Part shown: positions 8,958 through 16,373 of the stretch, piece by piece
Numbering within the stretch: position 1 is the stretch's first letter
Layout: every line of letters begins with the position of its first letter
NCBI GenBank assembly: GCA_903898725.1
Contig: CAIUGQ010000287.1
Span: 1-18,335 of the forward strand
Length of the DNA stretch: 18,335 nt
Direction: 5' to 3'
Source: an uncultured Burkholderiales bacterium
Lineage (GTDB): Bacteria; Pseudomonadota; Gammaproteobacteria; Burkholderiales; Burkholderiaceae_E
The notes under the pieces: model-generated
Database searches by the model: none
Told to the model about the DNA's origin: nothing
What the model saw: the letters and a program-made list of their open reading frames with translations, nothing else
Translations under genes and position numbers: made by a program

Positions 8958-10595
8958 ATGACCGTCACGATCTACAGCGCACGCAAGATCATTACCATGA
9001 ACCCGTCGCAGCCGCAGGCCACCCACGTGGCGGTGCGTGACGGCCGCATCCTGGGCGCCGGGACGCTGGATGAACTCGCCGGGTGGGGCCCCCACACGCT
9101 GGATGCGCGCTTCGCCGACATGGTGCTGATGCCCGGCCTGGTCGAAGGGCACGCCCACCTGATGGCCGGCGGCTTCTGGCGGCACACCTATTGCGGCTAC
9201 TTCGGCGTCGGTGATCCGGACGGACGCGACTGGCCGGGCGCCCGCAGTCTCGATGCGGTCGTGGAGCGCCTGAAGCAGGCGCTGAGCGCCAAGCCCGACG
9301 GGCCGCTGGTGGGCTGGGGGCTCGACCCGATCTACTACGGCACGCAGCGCCTGACCCGCGAACACCTCGACCGCGTCAGCAGCACGCGGCCGGTGGGCGT
9401 GCTCCATGCCAGCTGCCACATCCTGGCCGTCAACACGGTGGCGCTGGAGCGCGCCGGGTACCTGAAGGCCGGCATGGACCATCCCGGCATCGCGCTCGGT
9501 GCCGACGGCTTGCCGACCGGTGAGCTCAAGGGCCCCGAGGCCATGGGCCCGGTGTTTCCCCACGTGGGGCTCGGTCGCTCGTTCCTGACGGTCGACGACC
9601 CCGCCATCCGCGCGTTCGCCAAGCTCGCGGTTCGCGCCGGCGTGACGACCTCGACCGACCTCTCGGCGGAGCTGGTCGAGCCCGAGCTCGACCTCCTGCT
9701 GCGGATCACCTCGGAAGACGACTTCCCGCTGCGCCTGGTGCCCTTCCTGCGTCTGCTGGGCTCGACGCCCGCCGCTGCAGTGGAGCGGGCCGCGGCGCTC
9801 TCGACACGCAGCACCGAACGGCTGCGCCTGGGCGGCATCAAGATCGTCGCCGACGGTTCGATCCAGGGCTTCTCGGCGCGTCTGCGCTGGCCGGGCTACT
9901 ACAACGGCGCGCCGAACGGCCTGTGGTACACCGCGCCCGAGCGGGTGCTCGAGTGCTTCACGCTCGCGCTGCAGCGCGGCGTGCAGGTGCACACCCACAC
10001 CAACGGCGACGAGGCCACCGACATGGTGCTGGACTGCATGACGCAGGCCCTGTCGAAGGTCCCGACCCGCGATCACCGCTTCACGCTGCAGCACTGCCAG
10101 CTCGCGGATGCCGCCCAGTACCGGCGCATGGCCGCGCAGGGCATGTGCGTGAACCTCTTCGCCAACCATCACCACTACTGGGGCGACGAGCACCACGACA
10201 TCACCGTGGGCCCGGAGCGCGCGCAGCGCATGAACGCCTGCGCGACCGCACTCGCTGCCGGCGTGCCGTTCAGCATCCACAGCGATGCGCCGGTGACGCC
10301 CCTCGGCCCCCTGTTCACCGCCTGGTGCGCGGTGCACCGGCTCACGGCCTCCGGGCGGGTGCTCGGTGCCCACGAGCGCATCGGTGTGCGCGACGCGCTG
10401 CATGCGGTCACGCTGGGCGCGGCCTGGACGCTCAGGCTCGACCACGAGGTCGGCAGCATCGAGTGCGGCAAGCGAGCCGACTTCTGCGTGCTGCACGAGG
10501 ATCCGCTGTCGGTCGACCCGATGGCGCTGAAGGACGTGCGCATCTGGGGCACGGTCGTGGGGGGCAGACCGTTCCAGGCGAGCGGCGCCGCGTGA
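8958..10595 (+). CDS. YtcJ-type metal-dependent amidohydrolase (copy B)
   Basis: A 545-residue amidohydrolase superfamily enzyme, probably cytoplasmic as no signal peptide is visible. Candidate metal ligands are the HxH in GHAH (65, 67), the HTH in VHTHTNGD (345, 347), His379 in LQHCQ and Asp443 in HSDAP. The lysine in GGIKIVADGS (295) is the candidate bridging or active-site residue. It aligns without large gaps with copy A at 552-2198 and shares long stretches such as HVAVRDGR, GPEAM, STERLRLG, HSDAPVTPLGP and VGSIECGK-like segments (SIECGK). It is the last gene of the ABC operon, so the imported compound is its likely substrate. The residues lining the middle of the barrel differ (for example SGHITNANS in A versus SCHILAVNT in B), so the two copies may have different specificities. 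The ATG at 8958 aligns with the copy A start. The frame stays open further upstream only because it overlaps the ATPase gene. Confidence 0.93.
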   Translation: MTVTIYSARKIITMNPSQPQATHVAVRDGRILGAGTLDELAGWGPHTLDARFADMVLMPGLVEGHAHLMAGGFWRHTYCGYFGVGDPDGRDWPGARSLDAVVERLKQALSAKPDGPLVGWGLDPIYYGTQRLTREHLDRVSSTRPVGVLHASCHILAVNTVALERAGYLKAGMDHPGIALGADGLPTGELKGPEAMGPVFPHVGLGRSFLTVDDPAIRAFAKLAVRAGVTTSTDLSAELVEPELDLLLRITSEDDFPLRLVPFLRLLGSTPAAAVERAAALSTRSTERLRLGGIKIVADGSIQGFSARLRWPGYYNGAPNGLWYTAPERVLECFTLALQRGVQVHTHTNGDEATDMVLDCMTQALSKVPTRDHRFTLQHCQLADAAQYRRMAAQGMCVNLFANHHHYWGDEHHDITVGPERAQRMNACATALAAGVPFSIHSDAPVTPLGPLFTAWCAVHRLTASGRVLGAHERIGVRDALHAVTLGAAWTLRLDHEVGSIECGKRADFCVLHEDPLSVDPMALKDVRIWGTVVGGRPFQASGAA

Positions 10596-10608
10596 CGGCC
10601 CGCTGAGT

Positions 10609-11649
10609 TCAGGCCTCGTCGCGCGGCCGCGGACCGAGGGCCAGCGCCAGCAGCGTGTCGACCGCCACGCTGCGATACCGATCGGGGCGGCGCACCACCC
10701 AGAACCGGCGGACCAGCGCGCGGGCCGCCTCGGCGCCGGGCGGGCGCAGTTCGCAGAGCGTGCCCGAGGCGAGCGCGTCGGCCGCCGCCAGCCGGCTCGC
10801 GCAGCCGATCCAGTCACCCGCGGCGAGCAGGCCCAGCAGCGCGCTCGGATCGTCGACCGTGATGCCGATCCGCGGCGCGCCCAGGGTAGGGGCCATGGCA
10901 CGGAGGAAGGTCTCGCGCGTGCCCGAGCCCGGTTCGCGCAGTGCCCAGCTCGCCTGCGCGAGCGCTCGTGCATACGCGATCGACGCGAGCGGTCTCGGGC
11001 CGGTGCCGAAGCGCACGGCCAGCGGGTGATCGGTTCGAGCCAGCAGGCACAGCGCATCGAGTCGCCAGGCGTCCATCGCGAGGCCCGGCGCCGGCACGTC
11101 GCCCTCGACGAACGCGAGATCGAGCTCGAGCCGGTCGAGCCGGGCCAGCAGCTCGGCGGTGTTCGCCACGCTCAGCTCGACCGCCGCCTGCGGGCGCTTC
11201 GCGACGAATCGCCCGAGCAGCTCGGGCATCAGGCACGGGCCGATCGTGCGCGAGGCCCCGAGCCGGAGCCGCTCCATGTCGCCGGGCACCCCGGCGGCCA
11301 CGGCGGGCAGTTCCTCGGCCCGTTCGACGACCTCCAGCGCGCGGGGCAGCAGCCGGTGCGCGGCCTCGGTCGGCCGCAGTCCGCGGCCTGCGCGCTCGAA
11401 CAGCGTTGCGCCGATCGCGGTCTCGAGTTCGGCGATCGCCGCGCTGACCGCGGACTGGGTGCGTGCGAGCCGGCGCGCCGCCCCCGAGACGCTGCCCGTC
11501 AGCACGACCGTGCAGAAGGCCTCGAGCTGGCGCAGGGAGACCCGCAGCCGGGGCGAGCCGATCCGGCCCGGGGCGGCCGGCGGATCGGAGGCCTCGCCCG
11601 GTGTTCGGCCTGCGGGCCGACGGCGTGCTGCGGCAGTCTTGCGAATCAT
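10609..11649 (-). CDS. LysR-type transcriptional regulator, divergent from soeABC
   Basis: A 346-residue LysR-family protein. The winged helix-turn-helix occupies about residues 37-95 (LRQLEAFCTVVLTGSVSGAA, ARTQSAVSAAIAELE, LFERAGRGLRPTEA). The effector-binding domain follows from about 125 (RLRLGASRTIGPCLMPELL) to the C-terminus. A stretch of about 36 residues rich in Arg, Pro and Ala precedes the DNA-binding domain and is unusual. No alternative ATG, GTG or TTG start lies between it and the domain, so ATG 11649 is kept although it lacks a clear Shine-Dalgarno sequence. The gene is divergent from the sulfite-dehydrogenase-like operon, the common layout for a LysR regulator and its target. 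It ends 13 bp from the convergent amidohydrolase B gene. The effector is unknown. Confidence 0.93.
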   Translation of the reverse strand: MIRKTAAARRRPAGRTPGEASDPPAAPGRIGSPRLRVSLRQLEAFCTVVLTGSVSGAARRLARTQSAVSAAIAELETAIGATLFERAGRGLRPTEAAHRLLPRALEVVERAEELPAVAAGVPGDMERLRLGASRTIGPCLMPELLGRFVAKRPQAAVELSVANTAELLARLDRLELDLAFVEGDVPAPGLAMDAWRLDALCLLARTDHPLAVRFGTGPRPLASIAYARALAQASWALREPGSGTRETFLRAMAPTLGAPRIGITVDDPSALLGLLAAGDWIGCASRLAAADALASGTLCELRPPGAEAARALVRRFWVVRRPDRYRSVAVDTLLALALGPRPRDEA

Positions 11650-11660
11650 CTGGAATATCG

Positions 11661-11677
11661 ATACCGAAGTTCGCTAT
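11661..11677. promoter_or_regulatory. Dyad in the LysR-soeA intergenic region, candidate LysR site
   Basis: ATAcCGAAgTTCGcTAT is symmetric about G11669, with seven of eight base pairs matching. It is 12 bp upstream of the regulator start and 47 bp upstream of the soeA start, in the only AT-richer patch of the region. A perfect 8-bp palindrome TATCGATA (11656-11663) overlaps its left edge. LysR proteins bind interrupted dyads in such divergent regions. The match to a T-N11-A box is not exact. Confidence 0.5.
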
Positions 11678-11708
11678 TACGCGTTTTTCCAAAAGTATGG
11701 CACGGCGT

Positions 11709-11712
11709 AGGA
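11709..11712 (+). promoter_or_regulatory. Weak ribosome-binding site of soeA
   Basis: AGGA lies 11 bases before the ATG at 11724, a little further than optimal. It is the only purine-rich element near this start. No convincing -10/-35 pair was found for soeA in the 74-bp intergenic region. Confidence 0.35.
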
Positions 11713-11723
11713 TCGATCCCGAC

Positions 11724-14621
11724 ATGGCCGAATCCCGAACCCCGCTCAGCCCCGCCGCCGACCACCCCGTCCTGTTCGAGGACCGCAGCCGCCAGCGGGT
11801 CGAGTACACCACCTGCTACATGTGCGCCTGCCGCTGCGGCATCCAGGTGACGCTGCAGGACACGCCCGCCACCGCGCAGGCGCCCGCGAGCTCGGCGCTG
11901 CGCTTCATCCAGGGCAACGCCGAGCATCCGGTCAACCGCGGCGTGATCTGCGCCAAGGGCAGCGCCGGGATCCAGAAGCAGCAGTCGAGGGCGAAGCTGA
12001 GTCATCCGATGATCCGGCGCCCGGGCACCGAGCGCGGCGCCGGCATCTTCGATCCGATCTCCTGGGACGACGCGCTCGACCTGCTCACCGCCAGGCTCGC
12101 GAAGATCCGCGCCACCGAGCCGCGCAAGCTCGCGTTCTTCACCGGTCGCGATCAGATGCAGGCGCTGAGCGGGCTGTGGGCGCAGCAGTTCGGCACGCCG
12201 AACTGGGCGGCCCACGGCGGCTTCTGCTCGGTCAACGTCGCGGCCGCGGGGCTGTACTCGATCGGCTACTCGTTCTGGGAGTTCGGTGCGCCCGACTGGG
12301 AGCGCGCCAGGTACTTCCTGATGTGGGGCGTGGCCGAGGACCATGCGAGCAACCCGATCAAGATCGGCCTCGAGACCTTGAAGCGCAACGGCGCGAAGTT
12401 CGTGTCGGTGAACCCCGTGCGCACCGGCTACTCGGCGATCGCCGACGAATGGGTGCCGATCCGGCCGGGCACCGACGGGCTGCTGGCGATGGCGATCGCC
12501 CACGTGCTGCTCTCGCGCGAGCTCTTCGACTGGGACTTCCTCGTGCGCTACACCAACGCGCCGTGGCTCGTCATCGATGCACCGGGCACCGCGCGCGACG
12601 GCCTGTTCCTGCGCGACGAAGGCGGCCGGCCGCTGCTGTGGGACCAGGGCAGCGGGGCGCCCGCGCCCTTCGCGCCGGGCGTCACGCCCGCGCTGTTCGG
12701 CGAGTTCGTCGCCCCCGGCGGCGAGCGGGTGCGCACGGCGATGACGCTGATGGCCGCGCGGGCCCTCGACGACGCCTATTCGCCCGAGGCGGTCGCCGAG
12801 CGCTGCGGCGTGCCGGCCGAGCAGATCGAGCGGATCGCGCTCGAGATGGGGCAGGTGGCCTTCGAGCAGGCGATCGAGCTGCCGATCGAATGGACCGACG
12901 CCTGGGGCACGAAGCACGACACGGTGCTCGGCCGTCCGGTCGCGATGTACGCGATGCGAGGGGTCTCGGCGCACAGCAACGGCTTCCAGACCTGCCGCGC
13001 GCTGCACCTGATCCAGATGCTGCTCGGCGCGCTCGACGGCCCGGGCAACTTCCGCTCGCGCGCGCCGTTCCCCAAGCCGATCCCGCCGCAGCCGCTGCCC
13101 GAGAACGACGCCGCGCGCTTCGCCGCGCCGAACACCCCGTCCGCGCGCCCGCTGCTCGGCTTCCCGACGCGTCCCGAGGACCTGGCGATCGAGGCCGACG
13201 GCACGCCGCTGCGCATCGACAAGGCCTACTCGTGGGAGAGCCCGATCGCAGCGCACGGGCTGATGCACATGGTGATCCGCAACGCCGCGGCCGCCGACCC
13301 GTACCCGATCGACACGCTGCTGCTGTTCATGGCGAACATGGCGTGGAACTCGTCGATGAACACCACCGGCACGCAGGCGATGCTGGTGGCCAAGGATGCA
13401 GCCGGGGAGTACGTGATCCCGAACGTCGTCGTCGTCGATGCGTTCGATTCCGAGACGGTGCGCTTCGCCGACCTGGTGCTGCCCGACACCACCTACTTCG
13501 AGCGCCACGACGCGATCTCGCTGCTCGACCGGCCGATCTCCGAGCCCGACGCCGCGGCCGACGCGATCCGCCACCCGCTGCTCGAGCCCGACCGCGACGT
13601 GCGGCCCTGGCAGGAGGTGCTGGTCGATCTCGCCGGCCGGCTGAAGTTCCCGGCCTTCGTCGATGCGCAGGGCATGCCGAAGTTCACCGGCTACACCGAC
13701 TTCATCGTCCGCTACGAACGCGCCCCCGGCATCGGCTTCCTCGCCGGCTGGCGGGGCGCCGACGGCACCGAGTCGCTGGTCGGCGCGCCCAACCCGAAGC
13801 AGTGGGAGGCCTACATCGCGAACAAGGCCTTCTTCGCGCACCACTGGCCGGACTCGCAGAAGTACATGCGGCACGCCAACCGCGACTACCTCGAGGCGGC
13901 GGCGAAGGCGGGCTTCATCGGCCGCGCCGAGCCGATCACCATGCAGCTCTACAGCGAGGTGCTGCAGACCTTCCGGCTCGCCGGCCAGGGCCTGTACGAG
14001 GGCCCGCGCCCGGCGCGCGCCGAGGACCGCGAGCGCCTCGCCACCTACTTCGATCCGCTGCCGTTCTGGTACCCGCCGATCGAGACGGCCCGCACCGACG
14101 AGCAGGCCGGCGCCGACGCGTTCCCCTTCCATGCGATCACGCAGCGCCCGATGGTGATGTACCACTCGTGGGACAGCCAGAACGCATGGCTGCGGCAGAT
14201 CGTCGCCGAGAACGCGCTGTACATGAATGTCGGCCGTGCCGCCGAACTCGGGCTGGCCGACGGCGACTGGGTGTGGGTCGAGTCGATGCATGCGAGCGTC
14301 GCGCCGCAGCCGGGCACGCCCGCCAACGCGCGGATGGCGCCGGGCGCCGCGGGCCGCCGCATCCGCTGCCGGCTGAAGACCATGGAAGGCTGCGAGCGCA
14401 ACACGGTCTGGACCTGGAACGCGATCGGCAAGATGTCCGGCACCTGGGGCCTCGCGCCCGGGGCAGCCGAATCGAACGTCGGCTTCCTGCTCAACCACCT
14501 GATCAGCGAGATGCTGCCCGCGCGGCCGGGCGAGGCGGGTCTGACCAACAGCGACCCGATCACCGGGCAGGCCGCCTGGTACGACCTGAAGGTGCGGGTG
14601 GTGAAGGCGGACCCGGCATGA
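11724..14621 (+). CDS. soeA: Molybdopterin catalytic subunit, SoeA-like sulfite dehydrogenase
   Basis: A 965-residue molybdopterin oxidoreductase of the DMSO-reductase superfamily. Cys31, Cys34, Cys38 (in CYMCACRCG) and Cys76 (in GVICAKG) should bind the N-terminal 4Fe-4S cluster. Cys168 in HGGFCSVNVA is at the position of the molybdenum ligand of formate dehydrogenases and is the likely Mo ligand. The molybdopterin-dinucleotide-binding domain fills the C-terminal part from about residue 820 (HSWDSQNAWLRQ, NTVWTWNAIGK). No Tat signal is present, so the enzyme should act in the cytoplasm, as known for SoeA but unlike most periplasmic relatives. The Fe-S and DmsC-like membrane genes downstream complete the SoeABC layout. 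SoeABC oxidises sulfite to sulfate and feeds the quinone pool. The start at 11724 is inferred, because the open frame extends upstream through the intergenic region. Polysulfide/thiosulfate reductase or a formate-dehydrogenase-like enzyme is the main alternative. Confidence 0.8.
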   Translation: MAESRTPLSPAADHPVLFEDRSRQRVEYTTCYMCACRCGIQVTLQDTPATAQAPASSALRFIQGNAEHPVNRGVICAKGSAGIQKQQSRAKLSHPMIRRPGTERGAGIFDPISWDDALDLLTARLAKIRATEPRKLAFFTGRDQMQALSGLWAQQFGTPNWAAHGGFCSVNVAAAGLYSIGYSFWEFGAPDWERARYFLMWGVAEDHASNPIKIGLETLKRNGAKFVSVNPVRTGYSAIADEWVPIRPGTDGLLAMAIAHVLLSRELFDWDFLVRYTNAPWLVIDAPGTARDGLFLRDEGGRPLLWDQGSGAPAPFAPGVTPALFGEFVAPGGERVRTAMTLMAARALDDAYSPEAVAERCGVPAEQIERIALEMGQVAFEQAIELPIEWTDAWGTKHDTVLGRPVAMYAMRGVSAHSNGFQTCRALHLIQMLLGALDGPGNFRSRAPFPKPIPPQPLPENDAARFAAPNTPSARPLLGFPTRPEDLAIEADGTPLRIDKAYSWESPIAAHGLMHMVIRNAAAADPYPIDTLLLFMANMAWNSSMNTTGTQAMLVAKDAAGEYVIPNVVVVDAFDSETVRFADLVLPDTTYFERHDAISLLDRPISEPDAAADAIRHPLLEPDRDVRPWQEVLVDLAGRLKFPAFVDAQGMPKFTGYTDFIVRYERAPGIGFLAGWRGADGTESLVGAPNPKQWEAYIANKAFFAHHWPDSQKYMRHANRDYLEAAAKAGFIGRAEPITMQLYSEVLQTFRLAGQGLYEGPRPARAEDRERLATYFDPLPFWYPPIETARTDEQAGADAFPFHAITQRPMVMYHSWDSQNAWLRQIVAENALYMNVGRAAELGLADGDWVWVESMHASVAPQPGTPANARMAPGAAGRRIRCRLKTMEGCERNTVWTWNAIGKMSGTWGLAPGAAESNVGFLLNHLISEMLPARPGEAGLTNSDPITGQAAWYDLKVRVVKADPA

Positions 14622-14645
14622 CGCGCGGCCGCCCCCACGGAATGC

Positions 14646-14650
14646 GGAGA
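14646..14650 (+). promoter_or_regulatory. Ribosome-binding site of soeB
   Basis: GGAGA lies eight bases before the ATG at 14659 and is well spaced. It supports this start and shows that the gene is translated independently of soeA, whose stop is 37 bp upstream. Confidence 0.6.
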
Positions 14651-14658
14651 ACGACCCC

Positions 14659-15366
14659 ATGAGCCGACTCGGTCTCGTCATCGACATCGACGCCTGCGTG
14701 GGCTGTCAGGCCTGCGCGACCGCGTGCAAGGAGTGGAACGGCGCGAGCCTGATGGCCGGCGGCGCGCCCGACTACGACCCGCATGGCGATGCGCCCTCGG
14801 GCGTCTGGTTCAACCGCGTGCGGCACTACGAGGCGGGCCACTACCCGCTGTCGAAGACGATGAACGTGCCGATGTCCTGCATGCACTGCGAGGACGCCGA
14901 CTGCGTGACGGTCTGTCCGACCGGGGCCTCGTACAAGCGTGCCGAGGACGGCATCGTGCTGGTCGACCCCGAGAAGTGCATGGGCTGCAACTACTGCGCC
15001 TGGGCGTGCCCGTACGGCGCGCGCGAGCTCGACGAGGACAAGGGCGTGATGCGCAAGTGCACGCTGTGCGTGGACCGCATCTACGACGCCGCGCTGCCCG
15101 AGGCCGAGCGCCAGCCCGCCTGCGTGCTCGCATGCCCGACCCATGCACGGCACTTCGGCGACTTCGACGATCCGGCCTCGAAGGTCTCGACGCTGAGCGC
15201 CGAGCGCGACGGGCGGCCGCTGTTCGAGAAGCTCGGCTACCGGCCGGTCAACCGCTACCTGCCGCCGCGCGTGGCGCCCGAGGTGCCGCCGCCGGCGACG
15301 CTCCCGGCGCGCGGCACGCTGCAGTCGCGGCTCGCCGCGATGGTCAACCGCCTGGTGCGGCTGTGA
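14659..15366 (+). CDS. soeB: Four-cluster ferredoxin subunit, SoeB-like
   Basis: A 235-residue electron-transfer subunit with 16 motif cysteines for four 4Fe-4S clusters. They lie in CVGCQACATAC (13-23), CMHCEDADCVTVC (about 74-86), CMGCNYCAWAC (about 107-117) and CTLC followed by CVLAC (about 134-137 and 155-159). It should carry electrons from the molybdenum subunit to the membrane anchor on the cytoplasmic side, since no signal peptide is present. The DmsB/PsrB/SoeB group shares this layout. The short segment VRHYEAGHYPLSKTMNVPMS before the second motif is typical of SoeB-like proteins. The C-terminal tail of about 30 residues, rich in Pro and Ala and ending in an amphipathic stretch, looks slightly longer than usual. 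The gene sits between soeA and soeC in one operon. Confidence 0.88.
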   Translation: MSRLGLVIDIDACVGCQACATACKEWNGASLMAGGAPDYDPHGDAPSGVWFNRVRHYEAGHYPLSKTMNVPMSCMHCEDADCVTVCPTGASYKRAEDGIVLVDPEKCMGCNYCAWACPYGARELDEDKGVMRKCTLCVDRIYDAALPEAERQPACVLACPTHARHFGDFDDPASKVSTLSAERDGRPLFEKLGYRPVNRYLPPRVAPEVPPPATLPARGTLQSRLAAMVNRLVRL

Positions 15367-15394
15367 GCCGCCGCGCCGGCCGGGGGCGCGTGGC

Positions 15395-16330
15395 ATGAAG
15401 CCCGCGCTGTCGATCGTCTTCTTCACGGCGGCCTCGGGCGCCGGGCTCGGCCTGGCGATGTGGCTGCTGGCCGCGCAGCTGGTGGGCGCGGTCGATGCCT
15501 CGCACCCCGCTGCCGCATGGGCGGCGGCACTGGCCGCGCTCCTCATCGTCGCGGGGCTGCTCGCCTCGACGCAGCACCTGGCGAACCCGCGCAACGCCTG
15601 GCGTGCATTCGCGCGGGTGCGGACCTCGTGGCTGTCGCGCGAGGCGGTGCTCGCGGTCGTGTTCTGGCCGCTGGCCGCGCTGCACGTGCTGCTGAGCCTG
15701 CGCGGCTCGCCGCTGGCCGCGGCGAGCGCGGTGGCGGTGCTGCTGCTGGCGTTCGCGATCGTGGTCAGCACCGCGATGATCTATGCCTGCCTGAAGACCG
15801 TGCCGCGCTGGCGCACCTGGCATACGCCCGCGGGCTTCGTCGTGTTCTCGCTCGGGTCGGGCGGGCTGCTGTGGGCGGCCGTCGCGAGCTCGGGCGGGCT
15901 GCCCGTGCCGCCGGCCGGGCTGGTGCTCGCGCCGGTACTGGCCGCGGTGCTCGTCAAGCTCGCCTGGGAGGCGAAGTTCGCCGCGCGCGGCCATGCGACG
16001 ATCAACGAGGCCCTCGCGGTGCCGCTGTCCGCGCCGCGCGGGCATGCGCAGGGACGTGTCCGGCTGCTCGATGCCGGCCATTCGCACGGCACCTTCCTCA
16101 CCAACGAGTTCGGGTTCGTGCTCGCCCGCGAACGCGAGGGGACGCTGCGCGTCGCGATGTTCGTGCTGCTCGGGCCGGCCGTGCCGCTGCTGGCCTGGGC
16201 GATGCCCGGCGCCGTCGGCGCCTGGCTGGCCGCGCTGGCATTCGCCGCCGGCGTGCTGCTCGAGCGCTGGCTGTTCTTCGCGCGCGCCGAGCACGTGGTG
16301 CGCCTGTACCACGGGCAGCCGTCGGTATGA
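15395..16330 (+). CDS. soeC: DmsC-like membrane anchor, SoeC-like
   Basis: A 311-residue integral membrane protein with about eight hydrophobic helices, of the DmsC family. Recognisable pieces are STQHLANPRNAWRAFARVR and SWLSREAVLAVVFWPL (about residues 66-100), MIYACLKTVPRWRTWHTPAGF (about 129-149) and the closing ERWLFFARAEHVVRLYHG near the C-terminus. DmsC-type anchors hold the catalytic and Fe-S subunits at the membrane and exchange electrons with quinone. A hydrophilic loop of about 45 residues containing EAKFAARGHA and GHSHGTFLTNEFG separates two helix groups. The gene follows soeB by 28 bp. An NrfD-type anchor is excluded by the sequence, which supports Soe over polysulfide reductase. 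Confidence 0.82.
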   Translation: MKPALSIVFFTAASGAGLGLAMWLLAAQLVGAVDASHPAAAWAAALAALLIVAGLLASTQHLANPRNAWRAFARVRTSWLSREAVLAVVFWPLAALHVLLSLRGSPLAAASAVAVLLLAFAIVVSTAMIYACLKTVPRWRTWHTPAGFVVFSLGSGGLLWAAVASSGGLPVPPAGLVLAPVLAAVLVKLAWEAKFAARGHATINEALAVPLSAPRGHAQGRVRLLDAGHSHGTFLTNEFGFVLAREREGTLRVAMFVLLGPAVPLLAWAMPGAVGAWLAALAFAAGVLLERWLFFARAEHVVRLYHGQPSV

Positions 16331-16373
16331 GGCCGCGGGCCGTCCGACGCCGATGCGCCGCGCGGCGGCGCGC

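Noticed and set aside
14622..14658. Small extra gene between soeA and soeB beginning at the ATG near 14618
   Set aside because: The frame opens in the soeA stop overlap but gives only a short Arg-rich peptide with no motif. A good ribosome-binding site belongs to soeB instead.
11646..14687. Minus-strand open frame of 1013 codons opposite soeA
   Set aside because: It mirrors the codon-position GC bias of soeA. The translation is Arg/Val/Asp/His repetitive and has no domain. A regulatory antisense protein of this size is very unlikely.
11724..15366. Formate dehydrogenase (FdhA/FdhB-like) as the identity of the molybdoenzyme
   Set aside because: The Cys at the Mo position is compatible, but the DmsC-type anchor, the SoeB-like ferredoxin subunit and the absence of cytochrome b or diaphorase genes fit sulfite dehydrogenase better. 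It is kept only as an alternative.
16356..16367. 12-bp palindrome CGCCGCGCGGCG before the SulP start as an operator
   Set aside because: It is made only of G and C in a GC-rich stretch and may simply be coding (Arg-Ala run) if the start is at 16353. There is no other support.
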